Shown: positions 21,830 through 33,289 of the stretch, piece by piece
How the letters are laid out: each line of letters begins with the position of its first letter
How positions within the stretch are numbered: the first letter of the stretch is position 1
From: Meconema thalassinum
Taxonomy: Eukaryota > Arthropoda > Insecta > Orthoptera > Tettigoniidae
NCBI GenBank assembly: GCA_946902985.2
Contig: OX336388.2
Coordinates: 230,508,467 to 230,572,466 of the forward strand
Length of the DNA: 64,000 nucleotides
Reading direction: 5' to 3'
Translations under genes and position numbers: made by a program
Notes under the pieces: model-generated
Databases searched by the model: none
Seen by the model: only the letters and a program-made list of their open reading frames with translations
What the model was told of the DNA's origin: nothing

Positions 21830-24294
21830 TTAGCATCTTGATTCTGTATTACTTTGACGTCGATTTCTTCCTTCACTACTCGTGCTTGCTCGATTGACAT
21901 CTCTGACTGTCTCCTTGGATGGTGCACTAGGCTGTCTACTTTCTTGCCTCGATCTCTCATATTCACGATTATCTCGTCTTTCATTTGGCTCATTTCTTCG
22001 GCCATCCTGCCTGTCGTTCCGACTATACTGTTGACCTTGGCTCCAGTTGTTTCTACCACGATATCTATTGTTGTATCGATTCCTATCTTGATATCTGGAA
22101 TTCTGATTATAATTTCTGTATCGGCTGTCTCTTGCTTCCTGATCGTATGGCCTCTCATATGGTCCTCTATATCGATCATTTCCACGAACGTTACTGATGT
22201 TTCCTCGATTTCCTTCGTTCCTTCTGTTTTCCCAGTAGTCTCTTCTTTCCGTCTGAGCTGCGTTATCAACGACTACCGCATTCACCTCTTGCGTGTTTCG
22301 ATTGTCGTTTCTCGCTTTTCTAGGTGTAACTTGAGCGCTTGTATAGTCTAATCGCCGTAAAATGTTGTCATAGTGCTCAAGTGTGTTTGCTTCCGACGCT
22401 ATAAGTGATCGCTGTACCTCAATCGGTAACTGTCTCGCTATAGCTTGCAAAAGCCCTTCTTCAGGCAATGGAGGAATCAGAAACTGTAATTTAGCCAACT
22501 GTGAAGTAAAATAATTGGCATAATGCGTCGGATGTGACGTAGAATAACGCTTCGAGTACATTTCTGCTCTTACGTTCAGCTGATCCTCAGCACTCCAAAA
22601 TCTCCTTAAGAATGCTATTGCAAATTGCTCCATATTCGCAAAATTGCTTCTGAATGCTCTAAACCAAGTTAACGCAGACCCGTCTAAGGCGCGTTCGACT
22701 ATCCTTAGCTCTCTTTCCTTGGCTACTCTATGTTCCGCCATGTAGTCTCGAATATCTCGCAGAAATTCGACTGGTGTGACTCCTGTGTTTCCAGAAAACT
22801 TCCTCGGCTTGTCATCCAGATTTCTGATAATGGTAACTGGACCTGAGTATCGTTCACTTGTACCCAACGTACTCCTATTCGAACTCGGATTATCCTGAGG
22901 GGTTGAACTTGCCCTTTCGAATGTCACATTCGGTTGCGTTTGGCGGTCTTCTCCCATGCTAACTTCTTGATTACCCATATTGCGGTCAATCGGTGTCTGA
23001 CTTATCGATATTTCCCCTGACGTAATATTTTGGCTTGTGAAACTATTAATCATAGATTCTAGTTTAGTTATCCTATCTTCTGCCAGTTTTTCTGCGGTCT
23101 TGACCTGAGTCTTCAACACATCTAACGACGTAACATTCTGCGTTTTGTTACTCTCGTCGAAATCGATTTTCAACTTGTCTATCTTGTCTTCGCACGTATT
23201 CTTTACTGACGCGACTTGTTCCTTTAACAGATCAACATCTGTCCTAAATAGAGTTGAATCTATCTTCATCGCTTCCTTGTTCTCCGTAAACCTCGCTTCT
23301 AAGTTCGCCATACCTGCGATTAATTTATCATCTAATCCTGCACGTTTCTCTTTTGCTTCGGCATCGACCTCACTATACCGTTCTTCCACGATTGCACCGA
23401 CTCTATTTTTGAATAAAGCTAAGTTTTCATTAACCTTTTGCTCTATATCATCGTCCATTTTCCTAATATCTTTCTGCAATTGATTCTCTAATGATTTTAA
23501 ATTAGAATTAACCTCTCCTAAGACTTCCTCTTTAATGGTTCCAATTACTGACTTTAAATCTTTGATCTCATTACCTAGATTCATCTCTAGACCTTTGATT
23601 TTAGTTTCGAAAGATACATCGGTAGACCACTCTTGAATTTTGCCTACATCTGCCACTAAACCATCGATGTCGAATCTCAACTTCGATACATCCGATTTAA
23701 TGTCTTTCTGTATAGACATAACGTCTGTTCTTAAAGTAAGAATGTTTTCTTCTCCTCTACTTTCTAATTCAATAATATTCTTTCTTAATATTTGAACATT
23801 TTCCTCTCCTTTCATATTTACTGCAATTATATCTAATTGTAAAGTCTTAAGCATTTCATTATTCTTTAAAGTTAATCTATTCTCTAACCTAGATAACTTG
23901 TTTTCTAACTCTGTGTTAGTTTCTTCACTACGAGCTTGTAATTTCTCTTCCAATGATTTAAAATTATCCTCACTAGTTGACTGTAATCTTCCTTCTAATG
24001 ATTTAAAACTATCCTCAAGTTAGCTTCACTATTTGACTGTAATCTAGTCTCCAATAACATCAACTCATCTTTACTATTTGACTGTAATAATTTTAAATTT
24101 TCTTCACTAGTTGACTGTAATAATTTTACATTAGCTTCGTTACTAATCTGTAATGATTTTAAATTTTCTTCAGTACTAGTCTGTAATGCTTGCACATTTT
24201 CTTTACATTTAGCTTCTAACCTAGCTTCTGAACTATTTATCTGTTCTTTAACTTCCGTTTCCATTTTAGAAATAGTTTCTGCAATACCAGACAT
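21830..24294 (-). pseudogene. Gag of element C (one frameshift)
   Basis: Structural protein that would form the retrotransposon particle. From Met at 24294 a coiled-coil segment with ~11-residue repeats (pattern STSEENLKLLQ) runs to about 24017. There the frame shifts, apparently by loss of part of one repeat, and continues to the stop at 21830. After a long coiled coil (to about 22970) comes a retrotransposon capsid domain (PRKFSGNTGVTPVEFLRDI ... LTWFRAFRSNF ... FLRRFW) and an Arg/Asn/Gly/Tyr-rich tail (about 22270-21840). No CCHC zinc knuckle is visible. A GTG at 24318 extends the frame slightly, but the ATG is preferred. Gag from A/B shares the capsid part and the LRRLDYTS end. Confidence 0.75.
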
Positions 24295-24568
24295 ACCACT
24301 CTGTAACTCTCCTAACACCGTAGCTAAATCGACAACAACACATCACAATGTCTCAATTCCTGCATTCACTTGGGTATAGGAAAAATGACTTATAACTAAC
24401 ATGATATAATACCAATACGATTAACATGAACCCTGGAATGGGCACACAAGTATATTGTCTGACTAAGTTTAATAAATTTTATAACACCAATAAATGAACT
24501 TGAGATCAATCTCTCAGTAATCTAAATCTGATGTGATTCCATAGAATAAACAAAATCGAAGCCCCACA

Positions 24569-24582
24569 GGTGGGTAAAGCCA
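24569..24582 (-). promoter_or_regulatory. Candidate primer-binding site of C
   Basis: On the minus strand TGGCTTTACCCACC lies 18 bases after the 5' LTR. The TGG is as expected for pairing with a tRNA CCA end, and the following tggggctt resembles the sequence after the A/B primer site. Which tRNA is unclear. Confidence 0.4.
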
Positions 24583-24600
24583 ATTTTCAGTCTCTCTCTC

Positions 24601-27600
24601 TGTACCCATTCGTCCTGGGGATGCGATGACCCATCTGCTATTACATCGCATTCCTGGAGTTCCAGGACAGAGCGGAGTTAAATGAACCTCTAGTCAAATA
24701 AGGAATGTGTCGGAAATTCAGCTGAGTTATCGAAAAAGCAGTGGGTAACACGAGACAAAGTATCTCTAGGGTCGTTACGGGCTTAAGTTTAATAAAAAAA
24801 TGCAAATATAAATGGGCGCCATCAACTGAATTCCTAGCAAACCACCTCCTTTCCGGTTAAGCCTTAATCAAGACAAGGAAAGAAAAAGGAAAATCACACC
24901 ATCATCAGATCACAACTAAGATAAAAACAAATTTATTTCACTTTGATAATCAGACAGACATTTTAAATATTCATCCTACCTGAGAGTATGGTCGAATGCC
25001 AACGTTAAATTGTCATTGTCCAAAAATCGAACCATCTCTTTTCTAATCAAAAATATTTCATCCACATAAAACGTGAAAATCTCTTAAGTTCTCTTGGGTT
25101 CTCAGGATCACTGTACCACTATGTCTTTCGTCACTGACATTTGTGATACCTGAGACCTAATTTCTCTTTAATTTAACATCATGGATGTGGATTTGAAAAA
25201 ATTATTAATCTGTCTAAACATACACATATTATAATCACATATTTTAAACATCACGTAATTTATGGCTTGCATGGCATAATTCAAATGTTAAATACGTTAG
25301 TAAAATGCTCCTAAACATCGAATAATTAATTTACACTATTTACATTGTCATTAATAATTGCTTGTTCGTGAATTAGAGAAAATCCACGGCTCATTGGTCA
25401 TCATCATCATCATCATCAAAATTAAATATTTCTCTCATTAATTCTCATCTCAAAATTCAACATATTCCTGTCAGAATCATTAACTCATCACCATTAAATC
25501 ATTTAAATGAAAATTATTATCATTACTTCATTATGCTTTCTAATTATTCACACACTCCTATTTTATCATCTACTTCAGATTAAATCATCTTAAATCATCA
25601 ATACAAATTATTTAATTCCTCAACTCAAGTTGCAATTTCTTCAATTATATCTCAATTAAATTTATTTTTAATCCCATATAAATTCATTAATCATCAGCTT
25701 CTTTAATTAATTATCACCTTCTAATTCAGTTATTCATCATCTATCCAATCATCTATTAATTTATTTAAATCAGTTTATTTATCCAATCTTTAATTCATCC
25801 ATCTATTTAATTCATTGATTTATTCCAAAATTTAATTTATCAACTTATTTAAATTTTATTCTTCTGGTTATTTAGATTTTTATTATTTCATCTAGTCATT
25901 CTGATTTTTATTTCATTAGGTCAGATCATTAATATGCTTAAATTTCAGATTATTATTTCATTAATTATTATTCTCAGAAAATCTTGTATTATCAACTTTA
26001 TTTATTTGTTTAATTTCCTAACAAATTGTTTAATATGGGTTATAGAACGTTGTCTTACAGTTTTATCACTTCCAAGTTATATCTCGTATTTAATTATCAT
26101 GCCAAAAAAATATTATTGCCTTCACGACATCACGTTGGATCTGACTATCCACAACTACATTATATATCCTCGCTTCTTCAAATATCACATTTGAATACCA
26201 CAATTATTCCACAAAACTCCATAAACATTCAGCATACAGCCTGAATCTCAACAATTACGCTAGACTGGGTTCGACAACCTCATGTCTGCCTCAAAATACA
26301 TAAGCAATATTGCAACTATCACATGGCAACTTCCACAAAATGCCTATCACAAACTTCACTTAACCATGTTTCATGAACTACAAAAAATATATAACTGGCT
26401 TCAAATTATCAACGCACACAATCTCCAATAACTGTAATTAATCTGATCACATCTAGACAACTTCTTAAACAATTAGAAAAATATTACCTTAGTAATTCAA
26501 GATCTGCTTTCAAATAGCATAAATTCTCTTACAATTCTCATAATTCACATCATAGAAAAACACCAATGTGCTATAATCTCTCATATCAAAAACTGCAATA
26601 CCGATCTGCCTTAAAATAAATCTGACCATTAATGATTCATCTTACAAGATTCAATTACTTTAAATCCTTCTCAAAGGTATCAAACACAATTATAAAAATC
26701 ATCAAAAGCATCAGCTGTACCAGCTGTTAAACTGAAAGTACTCTCAAAAGAGTATAGCAACAAAATATTGGATTGGCAAACAAGAATTACAAAACGTAAC
26801 CCTGCTGACATTTATCTGTACTTTATTTAACAAAAATTCGACTGATATGTGACTAGTAGTTCCTTGTTTGATTCACTTACAATCTCATGTACACTCGGAT
26901 GATAAAAATGAGTCCCTCAATGGCAAGTAAGATGAGTAACCATCGTACAATCGTATAAATACGAAAGACCTCGCCTCGTCGACTAACATGATAGTGCCCT
27001 GAACGATGGGTAAGATGAGTAACCACCATACAATCGTATAAATACGAAAGACCCCATCTCGAAGACTAAATGAGTGAATGTACCAGATAGTAATCAACAA
27101 GTCTCTAGTTGTCATATAAAAGCGATATTCATTCACTAAAGTGAATAACATCTTAATATCTCCAAACAATCCAATGGAGAAAAATGCCTACTGATGAATA
27201 ATACACACTCGCTAGTATGCAATGGACTGACGAAATAATTTTAGATAATCAATTGCAGATCACGAGTTCGAAATACTCGTCACACAAAAAAAACTATTCA
27301 TGAAAACTATCCTTGCTGGAAAAATGTCTAAAAGACCAAACATCTGCTTAATAAAGCCAACCAATGGTGAGAATTTCGTATAATGATGCCTGCCATATCA
27401 TATGGTCACGCCATATTCTAGCAAAATTCGAAGCATATAAAGTCAAAGCCATGTCTAAACAATCGTATCACTCCTATTATAAAAATATACATGTGTGCCC
27501 AGTATTCATGAAAATAATCGTATCAGGAAGTTATAACTCTTACAGTACCTTCTCATAATCAGCTGTTATTAAATTTCAAAGATCGTCGATTTTCCTTGTG

Positions 27601-29132
27601 TAATGAATTTCTCGAAAGATCGGCGTGAATATCATTCCACCCACGCAATGACGATTGCCTTCAAATCCCAAGTGAATCAGCTGGTGGACCTCCTCCTCGT
27701 CAGGAATCGAATCCATCGCTCTGTGGTGCCATCGCGTCTCTGTCTGCGTTTACTCCGACATGATGAACTTCTGGTTATCCATAGCGGATACTGTCCAAAT
27801 CTTCACGAAAAAGTTCATAGAAACAGCGGACCCCCTATTCCTCTTCTACGTTACGCCACTGTTCCTTACAATGTTCAGTTTGAGTGTTGAAAGTTCAATC
27901 TCCAATAACTGCTAAGTCTCACTTTCATAAAATAAAATTTTATATGAGAGTGTCTAAGTTTATGAAACACCCTGTAGCTGTGTTCATACTCGGTAATTTA
28001 TAACACTTCATAAGAAAGAATTGCATTAATGCACGAGCTAATGTTCATAAGTGCATTTGCTTGAAACATTTCATTTGCCTAAAATTGTTAATGTTACTTG
28101 GAATGCGTTATGAAATGCATAGTCGTAATGTCTTTGAAAGACTATGTTCATTCGAAGTTCACAGTTGCAGTATCTCGTAACTATCTGCTTGTACAATTCA
28201 AATGCTGAATAAACGTTCCAACTCAATGTTGTAATGAAGTTCAGCTTCTGTCATAATGCTTGCGTATAGAATTGGTAATAACCCGCTCGCCCCTACTGCT
28301 ATGCTCTAGAACAATCTCCACATAAAGCTGGCCTCGCCATGTCTCTCTACTATGCTGTTTTGCGTTAAAATGCAGCTTGGAATAAGTTCTCCAACCACTA
28401 TCGTAATGCTGTTCTAAAAACCCCGGCCTTCTATGCTTGCTTGGGCTGTACAGCTGGTTATGTAACCGGTCTTCACGCTGCCTACCGCGGATGTCCGCCC
28501 GGCTCACTGACCTACTTTTCGTTCGCTGCTTAGTGAAGTTGAAACTGTCGCTTTCACTTTCCGTGACAAATGCTGTTCGCTGCGCGACCTTTACCATACG
28601 CTCGGCATTTGTCCTACTCGGCTCGCTCTCTGAATTCGACTGTGCTAACTGTACTTGACTCCTTTGCTTACAGAGCTCAACTGCTTGGCTCACTGAGCTC
28701 AACTGACTGTCTCTAGACTGCCTCAACCTGAACCTCCCTGGCGCAGTCACGTGACGTTCTCCCCACCTCTGTGCTCTTGCGTCACAAATATAATCTCGAA
28801 CCCCGATCATCTCGGCTATTAAGTTATAAAATAACTTAAGGGTTATCTGACTTCCTTCAAATTATTTCCATGTATAATGCATGTTATATCTTCTCTTCTG
28901 AGATGTTTAAATACCATGTTCCATATAGATCTTAATAAAGCTTCATAATTCCATCCATAATTCCATCTGCCTGACTGATGTCAGTGCCTTCTTGATCCTA
29001 GACCTTCTACGTCATCCTGACATTCCTCTTGACTCGATCTGAGCGCTATCTTTTCATAACTCTTCCCAAAATCTCAACTACGGCTTAATGTCTGCTGGCG
29101 TAGCCGATTGCCTCAACTAGGTATCGGGTACA
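24601..29132 (-). repeat. 5' LTR of C (4532 bp)
   Basis: TGTACCC...GGGTACA ends, paired with 17149-21674. It carries tttatt (polyadenylation signal complement) at 24932-24937 and a 9-bp perfect inverted repeat, ttaagttat/ataacttaa, at 28819-28839. Near its start in coding orientation is a TGACGTAG motif (about 29005-29015). The AT-rich part 25150-26850 has no gene. Confidence 0.95.
28241..28810 (-). CDS. LTR-borne frame of C, 5' copy (uncertain)
   Basis: A 189-residue frame about 320 bases into the LTR, rich in Ser, Arg and Gln (PSRTNAERMVKVAQRTAF is a sample), with no recognised domain. It could be leader sequence of the element RNA. Kept because it is the longest frame in the LTR and is present in both copies. 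Confidence 0.3.
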   Translation of the reverse strand: MIGVRDYICDARAQRWGERHVTAPGRFRLRQSRDSQLSSVSQAVELCKQRSQVQLAQSNSESEPSRTNAERMVKVAQRTAFVTESESDSFNFTKQRTKSRSVSRADIRGRQREDRLHNQLYSPSKHRRPGFLEQHYDSGWRTYSKLHFNAKQHSRETWRGQLYVEIVLEHSSRGERVITNSIRKHYDRS

Positions 29133-29136
29133 ATAT
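29133..29136. other. Target-site duplication of C, right (ATAT)
   Basis: Matches 17145-17148; a 4-bp duplication is normal for Ty3/Gypsy integrase. Confidence 0.8.
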
Positions 29137-30595
29137 ATACATACATTATATATAAACGTTTGAACTGACGGTGGTTTTGGGGTCTGGGGCATGTGAAACG
29201 CGAAGATATGTCGAAATTTTCCGGAAGTCGAAACATGGTACCCATTGCAATAGTTAGATTTCTAATGAAATCTACCTAAAATGTTGCTACTAAAAATAGT
29301 GCAGTGTTTATTGAGCAACATTTAAACCCTGCTGTAAAAGTTATGTTTAATCCATCTTCCACATCTCAAGAGTCGTCAACATCACAGACTATGCAAAAGG
29401 TTGTGTTGTTGTTGTTTTAAGAGGCTGAACTACAAGGTTATCTACCCTTCATATGCAAGAGAATCAAAAAGGACTAAATAGTAATAGAGAAAAAAGAAAT
29501 GTATTTTGAATGTAACTATTGTACAAGTACTTATATTAAATAAATAAAAATATTGTATGGGGATTGTCTGTTTTTTCTTAATTGCTATACCCACGTCCTA
29601 CTATATTAATGCCATTGTTAACCATCAACAGTCTCCACCTATGTTCAGAAAGAAAGTGATCTTAAACAATACACTCTATCTATGGTTTGTGTACTGAGTA
29701 TCATAATAATACAGTGTCGTCAAGCCATGTTCAGGCAATAGTAATGTTAGGTAAGGGGTTCGAACCCTTGCTTCCTTGTACAGGATTAGTGTTTACTCAA
29801 CAGCAACCCATAATACTGTACTTTGAAACATGTCACATCTCATTACAAAATGTCAACTGTATCGTTTTCTAAGACCCCAGTTGCTGGCTAGTAGCTAGCA
29901 GACTGTGCAACAGAAACAGTGTCACCATGTTCATCCTTTAAAAAAATTCAACATTATTATTCTTTTTTCTTATTATTGTTCATTAAGAGTAGTGTAAAGT
30001 TGTCTTTGTGACGTAACGGTTATAATAGTTAGCTGGCACTCTAAAGCTCTTGAGTTCAATTTGCGCTTTAACATAAAATTTTAAAAGTATATTAGGACTA
30101 AAACAGGTCTACTCAGTCTCGGGTGATCCAAATAAGTAGATGTGGTTTGATTCACACTTTACCGATTGAACCCGACGGTTTTTTATTTTTTTAAATAATG
30201 ATAGCCATTTGTTCATATTTTTCATTTTCACGTTTTACACATGGCCATTTGTCAAATTTCCATGTACACGATTTGAAAATGTCAGTTTAAAGTTTTTGGA
30301 TTTCATGATATGGAAACAAGAAATTTCCATTTTGTTGTTTACACATTTGTCAATTTCCCATTTACATTTTTTTAATGTCAGTTTTAAGTTTTTAAATTGT
30401 GTTGATATGGAAACATGGATTTCCTATTTTTTTCCATATCGCAGACGACACGTTTATGATTTAGTCCATGCTGAAAGTTTAGTTTTGTAAAACACACATT
30501 TGCTGATTTAAATTTTCTTGAAATCACCTTAATGGAAGTGTTTGGCCATGGCAATAGTGCATTCTCTTTCTGTTTGTTTCCAAAAACATATAGGC

Positions 30596-30596
<1 letters not shown>

Positions 30597-30630
<34 letters not shown>

Positions 30631-30631
30631 G
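30597..30631. repeat. (ACT)n microsatellite
   Basis: About eleven triplets, against about six in the mirror position of the left arm, so it changed length after the arms formed. Confidence 0.9.
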
Positions 30632-31058
30632 TAGGTAAGACTGTTTTACAAAATAACACCTATCTACTGCTGCATTAAAAAAACACAAGTGTTAAAAAAA
30701 TACAGTATACTATTTACCATTTGCTATATACATTAATTACCCCACCATCCTACCTTGCCGTGTTTGCCTCTTTGAAAAATCAATGCTACCCACACACACA
30801 CGCACACACAAACACACAAGCTTTCTCTCTCTCTCTCTATCATTCTATCTATAGTCATACATTCACACAACCATACCTGTCTTTGAAAAACAAATACAAC
30901 CACGCTATTTATCCTTGACATGCACACTTATCCCAAATAACTTTTAGTTATACATTTAACATTTACTATTACAAAAAATGTTTCCACTATTTACAATTAC
31001 AAAAATTAATATTTACAAAATACTAAATCTACTGGTTACAAAAAGCCATGTCTCTAAA

Positions 31059-31165
31059 CAATAAAATATAGAAGTCACACCTCCACCTCGTGGTTATAAC
31101 CCTATGGTAGGCTAATGCATAGGTCATTCATATGCACTCATTTGCTATCCACCAAGGTAAAAGTG
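31059..31165. repeat. 107-bp direct repeat, copy 1 (within right arm)
   Basis: The 107 bases starting caataaaatatagaagtcac recur at 31507-31613, outside the palindrome, with no difference that I can see. Confidence 0.9.
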
Positions 31166-31462
31166 CATTTTCTCTGTTCCACAGGATACAAATTTGATTG
31201 CTGGATTGTATCCTGCACTGTTTATGCGATATAGCTTTGCCAGCTCATAAAACCGCTACATATAGCATTTTTACCACTGCTCTACCTACGCCTTTTGCTA
31301 TTTGGCTTTCGTACAGTCTAGTGTGTGATAGACAGCATTAACTGTATATCAAACCCAGTTCACCTTTGTATTTGTAATCCAAGTAATAATTTGAAAATGT
31401 AATCAGTTTTAAACGTTATCTCTGTTTTGTTTTGTTTAATATGTTTATGACATGCATATTAA

Positions 31463-31507
31463 CCTGAAATCGAACCCTGGTGAAAAGGCTAACAGCTTAA
31501 CCACTAC
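31463..31507 (-). other. tRNA-like SINE remnant
   Basis: On the minus strand TAGTGGTTAAGCTGTTAGCC (A-box-like) is followed by GGGTTCGATTTC (B-box-like), the usual head of a tRNA-derived SINE. Too short for a tRNA. It ends exactly where the second 107-bp repeat begins. Confidence 0.5.
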
Positions 31508-31613
31508 AATAAAATATAGAAGTCACACCTCCACCTCGTGGTTATAACCCTATGGTAGGCTAATGCATAGGTCATTCATATGCACTCATTTGCTATCCAC
31601 CAAGGTAAAAGTG
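31507..31613. repeat. 107-bp direct repeat, copy 2
   Basis: Copy of 31059-31165. Its right end abuts a 57-bp repeat at 31612, so two duplications share a junction. Confidence 0.9.
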
Positions 31614-31668
31614 TAACGTCATTCCCACAAGTTGCATCATACTTTTTACTGATTCAGCGATTCCCACG
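31612..31668. repeat. 57-bp direct repeat, copy 1
   Basis: tgtaacgtcattcccacaag... to ...gattcccacg, repeated at 32515-32571, 903 bases away. Confidence 0.9.
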
Positions 31669-32514
31669 TTTCTTAGTTTGACTCGTTCTAGGCCTCAGAC
31701 CTGGAAATCGAGTTAAGACCACCAGTACAAGAGCTAAAAGTGCTTAAAACTACAACACAAAATGGATAGCTGGTAACATTATACAACCGGAAATGATTAT
31801 ATTTCCGTTAGCAATGCATTTTGTCATCAGCCTACTGTCTGAGCACTGACAGCAACACAGTTTAGTTTAGAACAAGCGAGTGTGTGTGTATAGATTATTA
31901 GCCTCAAGTATTTAAAGCTTGTTGTGTGTAGCGACCATCTTGTGCCGGTAACCACTGAGCATTTTTTTTTTTTTTTTGTGTTTTAGCTATCCTCTTTAAC
32001 CAATCAATTAAAGATAGTCTACTCTTAATTCTTGAATCAATAAATCAGAGTTTGTGTACACCGTTCGTCATTTATTAACCCATACCTGCAACGTATACTC
32101 TCTCTATACTGCAGTTTGATCTGAAAAACAAGTTTCAATGGTAAAAGACTTGTCAGTCACCATACATGTAGCCTACACTAATTCTTTCTCTACCTAGCTA
32201 TGTTTCATCACACATGGTAAACATCACACATGTTCGTACGCTAAACAAAAAGGAAATAAACTATATGTCAAATGGTTAGGGTTTAACTCTACGTTTAATT
32301 CTTGGATCAATAAATTACATGTTGTGTGAACCTGTGCAATTTTTAGTTTATTTATTCACACATTTTGTACACCACCTATAGCTCTATGTGTACAGTCCTC
32401 AGCTCCACATATTTCTTTCTCTTTCCACCTGTGTTCTCTCATATATTACCCCTCCCCCTCTCCCTCCCTTCACCTCCCACCACTGCTGTTCGCAGCTCTT
32501 GCCTATCTATTGGT
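31669..32514. other. Spacer between 57-bp repeats, no gene seen
   Basis: AT-rich with a T run (31968-31982). The small frame 32365-32577 runs through pyrimidine-rich sequence and has no domain. Confidence 0.5.
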
Positions 32515-32571
32515 TGTAACGTCATTCCCACAAGTTGCATCATACTTTTTACTGATTCAGCGATTCCCACG
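32515..32571. repeat. 57-bp direct repeat, copy 2
   Basis: Matches 31612-31668. Confidence 0.9.
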
Positions 32572-32587
32572 CTTTGAACATTCTGTT

Positions 32588-32805
32588 ATCAGGCACGTGG
32601 ACAGCTAACGTCCAAGGTGAACACCTGTGGCAGATCAAATTTCACGTCAACTTGCATTTTGTCAAGTACGAAGCAAACAGAATGTAACTTGTTAGCAGTT
32701 ATCGCGCACGTGGACAGCTAACGTCCCAGGCGAACACCTGTGCCAGGTCAAATTTCACATGAACTTGCATTTTGTCACGTACGAAGCAAAACAGGATGTC
32801 ACTGG
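32588..32805. repeat. 113-bp tandem duplication
   Basis: Two adjacent units start at 32588 and 32701, sharing gcacgtggacagctaacgtc and cttgcattttgtca. They differ at several positions, so the duplication is not recent. Confidence 0.85.
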
Positions 32806-33289
32806 TTTAGCCCTCATGTGGTTTCACATGTGTTCACATGCCTTTCGCTCTTCCCTGCCACCACGATGGTCTGATTATTTCACCTTCAAGCGTCATTGTC
32901 ATTTTTCCATTGCACTTGTTGTCAAGTCAGATCAGCGCCTTCCAATAAGCTCAAATGACTTCACCTCCTGCTCGTCTGCAAGTTAGTTTTCTGTACTCGC
33001 TTCAACCAACATAGAACCAAGTTCTCATCACCGTTTACACTTTAAAGGTAAAATATCAGAAAGACGAACGCTCGCTCTGTCATACACCGACCCGCCGAAA
33101 TAGCGATTTTTCTATTAAGCATGGTCCTTGTGGTTAGCTACAGGTTCGTTGAAACACACACACACTCAGCAGTATCGTCTCTCTCAATCACCATGCTTCA
33201 TGAACATTATAAACAGGTAAAGAAAAAAAAATTCAACATGTATGGCGTTAGGCCCTTTGTGAATTATTTTTTGGAAAAGAATATCTGCC
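32806..33289. other. No gene seen
   Basis: Short frames 32759-32986 and 33121-33336 have no recognised domain and no supporting splice or repeat evidence. Confidence 0.5.

Larger units (their letters stand above)
17149..29132 (-). mobile_element. LTR element C: gag-only, non-autonomous Ty3/Gypsy-like
   Basis: Two long terminal repeats (17149-21674 and 24601-29132) flank only 2.9 kb of internal DNA, and a 4-bp ATAT duplication borders the element (17145-17148, 29133-29136). On the minus strand the order is 5' LTR, candidate primer site, gag, purine tract, 3' LTR. No protease, RT, RNase H or integrase frame exists in the internal region. Its Gag is clearly homologous to that of elements A/B. 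Non-autonomous mobilisation by a relative is inferred. Confidence 0.85.
14715..29277. mobile_element. Element D, unclassified, interrupted by E3 and LTR element C
   Basis: The insertion breaks the right arm at an A run; four A remain on the right (29278-29281), compatible with an AAAA target duplication that cannot be told from the homopolymer. Near its ends lie the inverted 12-mers aggtagatttca (14740-14751) and tgaaatctacct (29266-29277). The right copy is terminal, while 25 extra GC-rich bases (ttcctctcggcacgccggaa...) precede the left one. Without C and E3 it is about 1.5 kb, with no convincing gene; the small frame 14905-15117 has no domain. Probably a non-autonomous DNA transposon. Confidence 0.5.
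14456..29420 (+). pseudogene. FLYWCH-type protein, outer right copy (split by insertions)
   Basis: Mirror of 1660-2058. The first part (14456-14714) starts MELTTTNKG and carries TGA at 14561-14563 where the left copy has a TCA serine codon just after WRC. The frame is then interrupted by 14.56 kb of nested elements within the AAAAAAA run at 14708-14714. It resumes at 29278 and ends with TAA at 29418-29420. Clearly non-functional. Confidence 0.85.
1..31320. repeat. Giant imperfect palindrome (inverted repeat) centred near 4655
   Basis: The left arm, positions 1-4655, reads as the reverse complement of 4656-7183, then 14364-14714, then 29278-31320. Paired positions sum to about 9311 near the centre (4606 pairs with 4705; 4322 with 4990) and drift by tens of bases further out because of minisatellite indels. 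The first bases of the window (tagactgta) pair with the last bases of the right arm at 31320, so the left arm may continue outside the window. The arms differ by many substitutions, microsatellite lengths and frameshifts, and only the right arm carries the large insertions. This argues against a hairpin read-through artefact of assembly. It could be a foldback-type transposon or a genomic palindrome; the type is inferred. Confidence 0.9.
29421..31320. other. Right outer arm, no gene seen
   Basis: Mirror of 1-1659. It has a longer (ACT)n run at 30597-30631 than the left arm's 701-719, and about 240 bases near 30140-30400 that the left arm lacks. Small open frames here have no domain. Confidence 0.7.

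Noticed and set aside
29740..29780. B-box-like ggggttcgaaccc in the right arm
   Set aside because: No matching A-box or stems at the right distance; a lone palindromic B-box is weak evidence. A similar weak tRNA-like stretch at 30005-30065 was left out for the same reason.
1..31320. Palindrome as an assembly artefact from hairpin adaptor read-through
   Set aside because: The arms differ by many substitutions and indels, and two large element insertions are in one arm only; an artefact would give near-identical arms.
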